A stretch of DNA of 8,050 bases from Sulfurovum sp. GTDB lineage: Bacteria; Campylobacterota; Campylobacteria; Campylobacterales; Sulfurovaceae. The DNA lies in contig WFYB01000049.1 in the NCBI GenBank assembly GCA_015490315.1, positions 1-8,050 of the forward strand, read 5' to 3'. The notes beneath the pieces are model-generated. The model saw only the letters and a program-made list of their open reading frames with translations, was not told where the DNA came from and did not search any database. This document shows positions 1 to 6,640 of this stretch, piece after piece. Within the stretch, counting starts at the first letter, position 1, and each line of letters opens with the position of its first letter. The position numbers were made by a program, and so were the translations under genes.

Positions 1-218
1 CACTTCTGGAGCATGTGACCAAACATTATACGGACAAAGATATGCAGACGGTGCAGAAGTGGTATGATTCACTCAAGACAGAGCATCTGATCCTCAAAAA
101 ACCGCTGATGGTGCATACCGCTTACTTTACCGCCTATGTGGATGAGAACGGTAAACTGCAGCTTTTTGATGATGTTTACGGTTTTGACAAATCCCAAAAG
201 CTCAAAGGCAGATCTTAA
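1..218 (+). CDS. L,D-transpeptidase (YcbB/LdtD-like), C-terminal end only
   Basis: Only the last 72 or so codons are present. The frame is open to the left edge, so the gene starts outside the window; the GTG at 15 is an internal valine codon rather than a believable start. The visible tail contains a pattern near its end, VHTAYFTAYVDENG followed by FDDVYGFD. This resembles the C-terminus of YcbB-type L,D-transpeptidases, where a strand of the form Y-TA-VD--G is followed by D-YG-D. These periplasmic enzymes make 3-3 cross-links in peptidoglycan or attach proteins to it, using a catalytic cysteine that would lie upstream of the window. The gene ends 20 bp before the hydrolase and shares its strand, so it is probably the upstream member of the same operon. 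The family call rests on a short C-terminal segment recalled from memory, so it is moderately sure. The catalytic motif cannot be checked here. Confidence 0.62.
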   Translation, partial: LLEHVTKHYTDKDMQTVQKWYDSLKTEHLILKKPLMVHTAYFTAYVDENGKLQLFDDVYGFDKSQKLKGRS

Positions 219-238
219 TATAAAGGAACACAACACCC

Positions 239-967
239 ATGGCATCCAAAGAGATCATCTACAATGACCAACCTTTTACGCTCTCTTATGAGATGCTCCA
301 TCCCGGCAAAGAGAGGGCGATCCTCATCCTGCATGGCTGGGGGAGCAACAAGGAGATCATGAAGCAGGCATTTGGCAATCTGCTCGATGGCTATACCCAT
401 ATCTATCTTGACCTGCCGGGGTTTGGCAAGAGCAGCAACGAGATGATCCTCACAACCAAGGATTATGCTCAGATCGTCAGACGCTTTTTGGAGGTACTTG
501 GGATCTCACCCCAGATAGCGATGGGGCACTCCTTTGGCGGCAAGGTAGCAACGCTGCTGGATACGCCGTGTCTGGTGCTTCTCTCAAGTGCAGGTGTGGT
601 GACTGAAAAGCCATGGTCAGTCAAACTCAAGATCGCCACGGTCAAAGCGCTCAAGCCGCTGGGCATGAGCTTTATCCGTGATCTCTTCAAGAGCAAGGAT
701 GTCGAAGGAATGAGCCATGAGATGTACGAGACCTTCAAAAATGTGGTAGATGAGGATTTCGAAGCGGAGTTTGCAAAGAGCCGGAGCAAAGCGCTCCTCT
801 TTTGGGGCAAAGAGGATACAGCAACACCGCTCTATACCGGCGAGAAGATCGCAGGATTGATCGCCAAATCCCACTTCTATCCGCTTGAGGGAGACCACTT
901 CTTCTTCCTCAGACATGCCCCCTTTATCGCCAAAGAGATAGAAACACACTGCAAAGGAGCAGCCTAA
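239..967 (+). CDS. alpha/beta-fold hydrolase upstream of murF
   Basis: A 242-residue cytoplasmic alpha/beta hydrolase with no signal peptide. The oxyanion-hole motif HGWG is at residues 32-35, the nucleophile elbow GHSFGG at 96-101 (Ser98), the acidic residue Asp193 in WGKEDTATP, and the histidine His220 in EGDHFFF. The triad is therefore complete and in the right order. Length is typical of small single-domain esterases or C-C bond hydrolases, with a short helical lid between about 120 and 175. The start is the first ATG after the upstream stop, with AAAGGA about 11 bases ahead. The stop overlaps the murF start by one base (TAATG), implying translational coupling. From memory, Helicobacter and Campylobacter also keep a hydrolase directly before murF, often labelled as a meta-cleavage-product hydrolase. 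No aromatic degradation genes are present here, so that label should not be trusted. The substrate is unknown; a role tied to cell-wall precursors is inference from context. Confidence 0.9.
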   Translation: MASKEIIYNDQPFTLSYEMLHPGKERAILILHGWGSNKEIMKQAFGNLLDGYTHIYLDLPGFGKSSNEMILTTKDYAQIVRRFLEVLGISPQIAMGHSFGGKVATLLDTPCLVLLSSAGVVTEKPWSVKLKIATVKALKPLGMSFIRDLFKSKDVEGMSHEMYETFKNVVDEDFEAEFAKSRSKALLFWGKEDTATPLYTGEKIAGLIAKSHFYPLEGDHFFFLRHAPFIAKEIETHCKGAA

Positions 968-2430
968 TGTTACAAACACTCAACCTCGTTGCCTATGCGC
1001 TCTTTGTGCTGGCAATGGGCTACTACTTCATCACCAATCTTCAGTGGTACAGCTACCGTCTTAGTCGTGCGATCTTTCATCATACCAAGACATGGTGGCA
1101 TTTTGTCTATTTTCTGATCCCCTATGCACTCTATGAGGTGGTCAACAATACCACGCCTTACGGCTTTGTTGTCGTGATTCTCTATCTTGGGATGCTCTAT
1201 CACTGGTACAGGGGGCTGGATAAACCGCTGGTCTTTACCGGACGTGTCAAGCGCTTTTTCGCTGCGCTGGTGCTTATCGCACTCTTTATGGCAGTGGTCT
1301 TTCAAAGTTATGTGGTGCTAATTCCGCTTTTTGGTGCCTACTTTGTCTCAATGTTCATCGAAAAGATTCTCTTTGAGGGGTTCAAGCGCAAAGCGCAGCA
1401 GAAGATCGAAGCTGCCAAGGAGCTCAAAGTCATCGGTGTGACGGCAAGCTACGGTAAGACAAGTATCAAAAATATCATCGCACATCTTCTTGGAGCCAAA
1501 TACAAGACCTATGCCACCCCAAGATCGGTCAATACGCTCGGTGGGGTGATGAAAGACATCAATGATGATCTGCCCGAAGATACAGAGGTCTATGTCGTAG
1601 AGATGGGCGCAAGAGGCGAGGGGGATATCGCCCAGATCGCTGAGTTTGTCAATCCGCATATCGCAGTAGTAGGCAAGATCGGTCCGGCACACATCGAATA
1701 CTTCAAAACATTGGAGAATATCCGCAATACCAAGATGGAGATCCTCAAGTCGGAGCGTTTGGGGAAGGCATATATCCATGAGAGTGCCATGGTGCAGCCT
1801 GACAGCGAGGGTAAAGTCGAGACCTACGGCAAAGGAGAGCAGCTCGATCTGCGCAGTGCACTGCCTGCACCGACACACAAGATTAGCGAAATCGAAGCGA
1901 CACTTGAGAAGACCTGCTTTACACTTGACGGTGTTGGCTACTGTGCCAACCTTCTGGGCGCTTTCAATGCCGAAAATCTCGCAGCGGCAATACTGGTTGC
2001 CAAAAAGATGGGACTGGATGATACAGCGATCCAGGCACAGCTTGCCACACTTGAGCCAACCCCACACCGTCTTCAGCGTATCGATGCCGGCGGCAAAGTG
2101 ATCCTCGATGACAGCTTCAACGGTAATATCGACGGGATGATGGCATCGTTTGATCTCGCTTCGACCTATGAGGGCAGAAAGGTGATCATTACTCCCGGAC
2201 TGGTCGAAGTGGACGATGCCTTAAACGCACAGGTCGCCAAGCGTGCCAATGAAGTTTTTGATCTTGTGATTGTTAGCGGCGATCTCAATTATGAGATATT
2301 CAAACAGTATGTTGATCCGGACAAACTGGTGAAGCTGGCAAACAAAGGTGAGATGGAGCAGATGCTTGCGGAGCAAACTCGATCTGGTGATCTGATATTG
2401 TTTGCAAACGATGCACCGAGCTTTGTATAA
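967..2430 (+). CDS. murF: UDP-N-acetylmuramoyl-tripeptide--D-alanyl-D-alanine ligase, membrane-anchored
   Basis: MurF adds D-Ala-D-Ala to UDP-MurNAc-tripeptide with ATP, the last cytoplasmic step before lipid I. Mur ligase motifs appear in order: ATP-binding loop GVTASYGKTS (residues 157-166), SVNTLGG (187-193), VVEMGA (210-215), IGPAHIEYF (238-246), GAFNAENLAAA (331-341, matching the usual G-HN--N--AA), then HR (367-368) and LDDSFNGNIDGM (380-391, matching DDSYNANPDSM). The C-terminal adenine-side domain runs to residue 487, slightly longer than the roughly 450 residues of E. coli MurF. The first 135 residues are unusual: hydrophobic stretches near 5-22, 45-62, 66-80, 97-116 and 118-135 suggest four or five membrane segments where the canonical substrate-binding domain 1 would be. 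I believe other Campylobacterota MurF proteins share this layout. The P-loop is also variant, with Ala160 and Tyr162 where Gly and Asn are common. Translation is coupled to the hydrolase by the one-base overlap. Confidence 0.93.
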   Translation: MLQTLNLVAYALFVLAMGYYFITNLQWYSYRLSRAIFHHTKTWWHFVYFLIPYALYEVVNNTTPYGFVVVILYLGMLYHWYRGLDKPLVFTGRVKRFFAALVLIALFMAVVFQSYVVLIPLFGAYFVSMFIEKILFEGFKRKAQQKIEAAKELKVIGVTASYGKTSIKNIIAHLLGAKYKTYATPRSVNTLGGVMKDINDDLPEDTEVYVVEMGARGEGDIAQIAEFVNPHIAVVGKIGPAHIEYFKTLENIRNTKMEILKSERLGKAYIHESAMVQPDSEGKVETYGKGEQLDLRSALPAPTHKISEIEATLEKTCFTLDGVGYCANLLGAFNAENLAAAILVAKKMGLDDTAIQAQLATLEPTPHRLQRIDAGGKVILDDSFNGNIDGMMASFDLASTYEGRKVIITPGLVEVDDALNAQVAKRANEVFDLVIVSGDLNYEIFKQYVDPDKLVKLANKGEMEQMLAEQTRSGDLILFANDAPSFV

Positions 2431-2431
2431 T

Positions 2432-3226
2432 ATGCGTGTTCTTTTATTTCTACTGCTGACACTACTAATTATAGATGCAAAAGAGATAAACTTATCGCCC
2501 AAACAGGCTGAGTACATCGCCCAAAAAGTATGGCAAAACGAAGGTGCAGGCAAAGACAAATACCTTATATGGTGGAATGACGGAGAGGATTTCGCCTCTC
2601 TTGGGATAGGACATTTCATCTGGTTTCCCAAAGGACATACCGAGCGCTTCCGTGAAGTTTTTCCAATGGTGGTAGCGTATATGCAAAAGCGTGGTGTTAA
2701 GATGCCTGTATGGCTGACTCCGCAAAGTGATTTCCCGTGGCAGAGCAAAAAAGAATTTTTTAAGGCAAAAAGAGATTATACTAAAAAATATGAAGAACTT
2801 TTTCTATTTTTAAAATCAACAATGCAATATCAAGCAGAGTTTATGGCAGAACGTCTAAAAAACGCACTGCCTCAAATGATAGAGAGTATAGAGGGTGAAA
2901 CAAAAAAAAAGATTATCGAAAGACGTTTTTATGAAGTGATGTACAATAAAAATGGTTCAATAAATGAAAGAGGACTTTACGCACTACTTGATTATACGAA
3001 CTTCAAAGGAGAAGGAACACTCAAAAGTGAACGTTACAAAGGTCAAGGGTGGGGACTCTTGCAAGTCTTGTGGAATATGGATGACAAAGAGCTTAATCGA
3101 CAAAAAGCATTTGCAGAGGCTGCATGCCGTATGTTGAATCGTCGCATCAAGAACTCACCACCGGCACGTGGAGAGGAGCGTTGGAGGAAAGGGTGGTTTA
3201 AGCGGTTGGATACCTATTGGAAGTGA
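2432..3226 (+). CDS. exported lysozyme-like protein (conserved, function unproven)
   Basis: A 264-residue protein whose first 16 residues (MRVLLFLLLTLLIIDA) form a short hydrophobic signal peptide, with likely cleavage after Ala16. The mature protein would be periplasmic. The ATG at 2432, one base after the murF stop, is preferred over a TTG at 2402 because it puts the hydrophobic stretch at the N-terminus. The ribosome site is weak, which fits stop-restart coupling. Residues 35-64 resemble the active-site region of T4-type (GH24) lysozymes: N36-E37-G38 recalls the D-E11-G of T4 lysozyme, GIGH at 58-61 matches its GIGH exactly, and Asp50 and Ser56 are spaced like T4 Asp20 and Thr26. A basic, tryptophan-rich tail (residues 236-263) closes the protein. 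From memory, similar proteins occur as conserved hypotheticals in other Proteobacteria. Peptidoglycan hydrolysis is inference. Bases 2761-3000 are about 30% GC by count, well below murF. Confidence 0.72.
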   Translation: MRVLLFLLLTLLIIDAKEINLSPKQAEYIAQKVWQNEGAGKDKYLIWWNDGEDFASLGIGHFIWFPKGHTERFREVFPMVVAYMQKRGVKMPVWLTPQSDFPWQSKKEFFKAKRDYTKKYEELFLFLKSTMQYQAEFMAERLKNALPQMIESIEGETKKKIIERRFYEVMYNKNGSINERGLYALLDYTNFKGEGTLKSERYKGQGWGLLQVLWNMDDKELNRQKAFAEAACRMLNRRIKNSPPARGEERWRKGWFKRLDTYWK

Positions 3227-3250
3227 GTATGAAAATTTGAGCTAAATCCA

Positions 3251-4639
3251 TTACACAACAAAACGTTTCTCTTTAAACGTATGCAGCCCTTTTTGTACTT
3301 TTTTGAGCAGTTTTTTAGCGCGTTTTTTGCGTTGTTTGATCAGCTTTTTGTTCGATATCTTTATCTCTTTGTGTTGGGAAGCATAGTTTTTTAGCAGAGC
3401 GATCTGTGTGATGGTATCGTTGTAGTCTCCAAGCAGTGTCTGGAGTCTTTTGCCCTCCTGGATATAGCGTTCTACCCGTTTTTTCCCCAGCAGTTCTTCA
3501 AACTCCTCAAGCAGATAGCGCAGTTTTTTGAAGCCTATGCGTATCTTGTGGATCTGTTTTGGATCGAAGTGTTTCTCCTCTTTGTCAATGTGCTTGCATA
3601 TCTTGCGGTGCAGAGCAGTGAGTACTGCGGATGCTTCTGTTTTGATCGCTTGGGTATGTGTCTCGGCTCTCATGAGTGTTCCGTTTCTAAGTGCAGCGAG
3701 ATAGTCGTTGAAAAAATCTCTAAAGTGCTGCGACTGCAGCATGGCACGGATCTTTTCTCTCTCGGCTTCGCGCTCCTGATCGATCGGGAGTGCAGCGGCA
3801 CTCTTTCTCTTCTGGTCGGGCAGTTGGGCGGCGATGACATCCAGATCTCTGGCATGGTTGGTTTGGGTAGCAACATCGCAGAGGGTTTGGTAGATATCGT
3901 TGTATGATGCAGGCTCAAAGCAGGCGGAGAAGCTTTTGAGAAATGCACGGGAGCTCCGGAGGTTGACACGGAACTGATGGAGGTCTTCAGGCTCGTCGCG
4001 TTGCTGGATCAGGGCTTCGTAGTGCAGAATGGAGAGGGCAAATTTGTAGAGGATCACCCTGAGTGTATCGGCAGTGCTGAGGTTGCCCACGAGGAAATGC
4101 TCCAGTGCTTCGATATCCATCTCATACATGGTAGGCAAAATCTGTGCGCTGAAGTGCTCCGACGGGATACCTTGCAGAGCGAGATTTTTGTTTTTGTAGC
4201 GTTCATCAAGGGTGAGATCTTCCAAGAGATAAGATCGGAGCGGATCGGGCAGTTGGAAGTTCTGAAACGATGTTTGGTCTGGGAACTCCACCTCAATCGT
4301 ATGCAGCCCGGCAAGTTCTCCATGATAGAGATCGATATCATAATGCAGACCTTTTTCAACAAAAGTGTAGCGATCTTTTCGGATGATCTTGCCGATATGT
4401 TTTTTCTTCATTTTTTTGTATCGTTTTTTGCTGATCTCGATCTCCCGCTCTTCCCGTATGCCGCCGCTGCCCTTTTTGACTGTCTTGTAGTATTTGGATC
4501 CGAGTTTTCGGTAGCGGACACTCTTCTCGTTGTTGATAACGGTGTAGAACTGTACCACCCTGTGGGGTGTAAGACGGTGTTTTGCGAGGAATACTCTAAT
4601 AGTCGGTTTGGCAAGGTATTTTCGTTCTATCTCATACAT
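3251..4639 (-). CDS. CYTH-CHAD domain protein (probable triphosphatase, polyphosphate-binding)
   Basis: A 462-residue soluble protein with two domains. The N-terminal CYTH domain (about 1-150) starts with the signature EIERK (3-7). It continues with charged strands typical of the triphosphate tunnel: VRYRK (41-45), YYKTVKK (50-56), EEREIEI (63-69), RKDR (87-90), YDID (100-103) and IEVEF (115-119). The C-terminal CHAD domain (about 175-460) is helical and shows its conserved basic motifs: LHQFRVNLRSSR (220-231), RDLDV (264-268), IHKIRIGFKKLRYLLEEF (363-380) and LQTLLGDYNDT (399-409). The last 35 residues are strongly lysine-rich. By family knowledge, such fusions (E. coli YgiF is one) hydrolyse inorganic triphosphate, and CHAD domains bind polyphosphate. 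The tunnel acidic and basic residues look intact, so activity is plausible. GGAG lies 7 bases before the ATG, and a good promoter lies just upstream. It is a single gene, convergent with the cell-wall operon (24-bp gap) and divergent from the TRAP gene. No polyphosphate kinase is in view. Confidence 0.92.
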   Translation of the reverse strand: MYEIERKYLAKPTIRVFLAKHRLTPHRVVQFYTVINNEKSVRYRKLGSKYYKTVKKGSGGIREEREIEISKKRYKKMKKKHIGKIIRKDRYTFVEKGLHYDIDLYHGELAGLHTIEVEFPDQTSFQNFQLPDPLRSYLLEDLTLDERYKNKNLALQGIPSEHFSAQILPTMYEMDIEALEHFLVGNLSTADTLRVILYKFALSILHYEALIQQRDEPEDLHQFRVNLRSSRAFLKSFSACFEPASYNDIYQTLCDVATQTNHARDLDVIAAQLPDQKRKSAAALPIDQEREAEREKIRAMLQSQHFRDFFNDYLAALRNGTLMRAETHTQAIKTEASAVLTALHRKICKHIDKEEKHFDPKQIHKIRIGFKKLRYLLEEFEELLGKKRVERYIQEGKRLQTLLGDYNDTITQIALLKNYASQHKEIKISNKKLIKQRKKRAKKLLKKVQKGLHTFKEKRFVV

Positions 4640-4659
4640 GGTGATACTCCGTAATGTTG

Positions 4660-4688
4660 ATTATAGCACAAGCCGTCCCTCATCACAA
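4660..4688 (-). promoter_or_regulatory. sigma70-type promoter for the CYTH-CHAD gene
   Basis: Read on the minus strand, TTGTGA (4688-4683) is followed after exactly 17 bases by a perfect TATAAT (4665-4660). The -35 box matches four of six consensus bases. The predicted transcription start near 4653 gives a leader of about 14 bases that contains the CGGAG ribosome site (4651-4647). Box quality, spacing and position all agree. Confidence 0.7.
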
Positions 4689-4706
4689 AAAAGATAAAAT
4701 TGAACG

Positions 4707-4738
4707 GATTATTTATGACAGATTATTTATAATAAATA
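4707..4738. repeat. 10-bp direct repeat and overlapping 15-bp palindrome in the TRAP promoter (candidate operator)
   Basis: GATTATTTAT occurs at 4707-4716 and again, identically, at 4721-4730, a 14-bp period with GACA between. The second copy runs into a perfect palindrome, TATTTAT-A-ATAAATA (4724-4738), which contains the TATAAT box. A regulator bound here would cover the -10 element of the transporter operon. The region is very AT-rich, so a chance origin or a role in DNA bending or melting remains possible. Binding is inference; the repeats themselves are read directly. Confidence 0.5.
4728..4733 (+). promoter_or_regulatory. -10 box for the TRAP/MFS operon
   Basis: A perfect TATAAT about 27 bases before the ATG at 4760. 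No good -35 box sits at 16-18 bp: TTGAAC (4700-4705) would need a 22-bp spacer. Campylobacterota sigma70 promoters often lack a conserved -35 box, so this does not rule the promoter out. It may depend on an activator bound at the overlapping repeats. Confidence 0.5.
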
Positions 4739-4747
4739 GAAAAGGGG

Positions 4748-4753
4748 TAGAGG
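4748..4753 (+). promoter_or_regulatory. ribosome binding site fixing the TRAP permease start
   Basis: TAGAGG lies six bases before the ATG at 4760. Its TAG (4748-4750) is an in-frame stop, so no longer N-terminus is possible and the ATG start is secure. Confidence 0.65.
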
Positions 4754-4759
4754 CTTACC

Positions 4760-6637
4760 ATGCATACAGAGCTCTCCTATTGGCTGGATCGGATATCGAA
4801 ATACGCCGGACTTATTGCAGCGGTGCTGGTAGTGGCACTCTCTTTGCTTGTCGCCTATGATGCAGTGATGCGCTATCTTTTTAGCGCAGGCTCAACTGCG
4901 CTTCAGGAGCTCGAGTGGCATCTCTATGATGCGGTTTTTCTACTGGGGCTGAGCTATGCGCTCAAGCATGACAAGCATGTGCGTGTCGATATCTTCTTCG
5001 AGCGTTATTCTCCAGATACCAGAGCGCTGATACAGATCCTCTCGATGCTCTTTTTGGTTATTCCTTTTTCACTGCTGATGATCGTATATAGTTACGATAT
5101 GGCGCTGCAGAGCTACCTTCAGCATGAGGTTTCCGCTGATTCGGGCGGTCTGGGAGCACGCTGGATCATTAAGTCTGTACTGATACTCGGTTTTGTACTG
5201 CTGCTGATACAGGCACTCAGTGAAGTGCTCAAAGCCTATCACCGTCTGCACAAGAAGAGCCTTCTCTACAAAGCACTCGGTGTCGCAGCGCTTTTGGGAG
5301 CACTGATCTATGCTGCATGGTACTGGCGTATGGCATTTTGGATTGATCCGGTCTATCTGATGCTGCTTTTGGCGCTTGTTGGGCTGATGGCAGGGTTTCA
5401 GGTGGCATTCGTCTTTGGCGGGGTGGCGCTCTTTTTTGCGCTGATCTCTGATGAGGTGGGACTGGATGTCTTAGAAATGCTGCCGTACCGTACCTACGGC
5501 ATCATGGGCAATGTCACACTGATGGCGGTACCGCTCTTTATCTTTATGGGATTGATCCTTGAGAAGTCGCGTATGGCGGAGGGATTGTTGGAGAGCATGG
5601 GCAGACTCTTTGGTTCGGTACGCGGCGGCTTGGCAGTCTCTGTGGTGCTGGTGGGTGCGATACTCGCAGCAAGTACAGGAATCGTAGGGGCATCGGTGGT
5701 GATGATGAGTCTCATTGCACTGCCGTTGATGCTCAAGCACGGCTATGCACCTACGCTTGCGAGCGGTTCTATCGCCGCGAGCGGTACGCTCGGGCAGCTC
5801 ATACCGCCTTCAATCGTCCTGATCGTACTTGGTGATCAGATGCATTTGAGCGTGGGTGACCTCTTTAGGGCTGCTGTGGTACCGGGCTTGCTTTTGATCT
5901 TGCTCTATATTCTCTACATTCTTGCTGTGTCATTCCTCCGCGAAGATATCGCTCCTGCGATCACCTCCCAAGAGCCATACGCCAAGGTACTCAAAGCCGC
6001 ACTCAAAGCGATCATCCCGCCGCTGCTGCTGATCGGTGCCGTGCTTGGTTCGATCTTTGCCGGGATCGCATCACCTACAGAGTCCGCAGCGATCGGTGTA
6101 CTCGGAGCTATGGCATTGGCAGCCTTCAACGGCGCATTTGATTTTGCGCTGATCCGTTATGCGGCAGTGGAGACTGTCAAGCTCACTGCTATGATCTTCA
6201 TGATCCTTATCGGTGCGACTGCGTTTTCACTGGTCTTCAATGAACTTGGCGGCGGAGAGATGGCTCTGCACTTTTTCACGGGAGAGGTAGGGGACAAATG
6301 GCTCTTTATCTTCATGGCAATGGCTGTGATCTTCCTGCTGGGTTTTTTTATCGACTTTATCGAGATCGCCTTTGTGGTCGTGCCTATTTTGGTGCCTATC
6401 GTTGCGAGTTTTCACATCGACCCTATATGGTTTGCCATACTTATCGCTATGAACCTGCAGGCAAGCTTCCTCACACCGCCGTTTGGTTTTGCACTCTTCT
6501 ACCTCAAAGGCGCAGCCGGTGACAAGGTCACTACAGCAGATATCTACAAAGGGGTCATCCCCTTTATTGTGCTGCAGCTCTTGGCACTCTTGATCATTGT
6601 ACGCTTTCCTGATCTGATCTATCTCTTTGGGAAGTAG
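4760..6637 (+). CDS. TRAP transporter, fused small and large permease (DctQM-type)
   Basis: A 625-residue inner-membrane protein joining both TRAP permease subunits, which use an ion gradient to import solutes, usually organic acids, delivered by a periplasmic binding protein. The DctQ-like part (about 1-165) has four hydrophobic segments and a typical LEWHLYDAVFLLG stretch (51-63) followed by the KHVRVDI motif (72-78). A connecting segment near 170-188 leads into the DctM-like part (about 195-625). There, family motifs are clear: VPLFIFMGLILEKS (257-270), ASTGIVGASVV (304-314), SGTLGQLIPPS (341-351), SPTESAAIGVLGA (438-450) and LTPPFGFALFYLKG (571-584). The large subunit resembles the group annotated as mannitol/chloroaromatic-compound TRAP permeases, but that name does not establish a substrate. 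No substrate-binding (DctP) gene is adjacent: upstream is the divergent CYTH-CHAD gene and downstream an MFS permease. The reading frame is intact. Co-transcription with the MFS gene is likely, with a 3-bp gap. Confidence 0.92.
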   Translation: MHTELSYWLDRISKYAGLIAAVLVVALSLLVAYDAVMRYLFSAGSTALQELEWHLYDAVFLLGLSYALKHDKHVRVDIFFERYSPDTRALIQILSMLFLVIPFSLLMIVYSYDMALQSYLQHEVSADSGGLGARWIIKSVLILGFVLLLIQALSEVLKAYHRLHKKSLLYKALGVAALLGALIYAAWYWRMAFWIDPVYLMLLLALVGLMAGFQVAFVFGGVALFFALISDEVGLDVLEMLPYRTYGIMGNVTLMAVPLFIFMGLILEKSRMAEGLLESMGRLFGSVRGGLAVSVVLVGAILAASTGIVGASVVMMSLIALPLMLKHGYAPTLASGSIAASGTLGQLIPPSIVLIVLGDQMHLSVGDLFRAAVVPGLLLILLYILYILAVSFLREDIAPAITSQEPYAKVLKAALKAIIPPLLLIGAVLGSIFAGIASPTESAAIGVLGAMALAAFNGAFDFALIRYAAVETVKLTAMIFMILIGATAFSLVFNELGGGEMALHFFTGEVGDKWLFIFMAMAVIFLLGFFIDFIEIAFVVVPILVPIVASFHIDPIWFAILIAMNLQASFLTPPFGFALFYLKGAAGDKVTTADIYKGVIPFIVLQLLALLIIVRFPDLIYLFGK

Positions 6638-6640
6638 CGC

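Noticed and set aside
1348..2067. 239-codon open frame on the minus strand opposite murF
   Set aside because: It lies wholly within murF, has a cysteine- and histidine-rich composition typical of antisense reading, and shows no recognisable domain.
2402..2431. TTG start that would lengthen the lysozyme-like protein by ten residues
   Set aside because: It overlaps murF by 29 bases and places polar residues before the signal peptide; the ATG at 2432 fits coupled translation and secretion better.
2402..2431. TTGCAA-18-TATAAT promoter-like pair at the murF 3' end
   Set aside because: The transcription start would fall after the ATG at 2432, so it could not serve that gene; the TATAAT is explained by the murF stop region.
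3263..3280. ACGTTT/AAACGT inverted repeat near the convergent gene ends, considered as a terminator
   Set aside because: The stem is only six mostly weak pairs, has no flanking T-run in the right place and lies inside the CYTH-CHAD coding sequence.
3977..4654. 225-codon plus-strand open frame opposite the CYTH-CHAD gene
   Set aside because: The minus-strand frame encodes a textbook two-domain protein, and the plus-strand translation has no family signature.
4700..4705. TTGAAC as the -35 box of the TRAP promoter
   Set aside because: The distance to the TATAAT at 4728 is 22 bp, too long for normal sigma70 recognition.
4654..4860. 68-codon open frame spanning the divergent promoter and the TRAP start
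   Set aside because: It would run through the promoter elements and overlap the TRAP gene by 100 bases, with no ribosome site; the product has no recognisable features.
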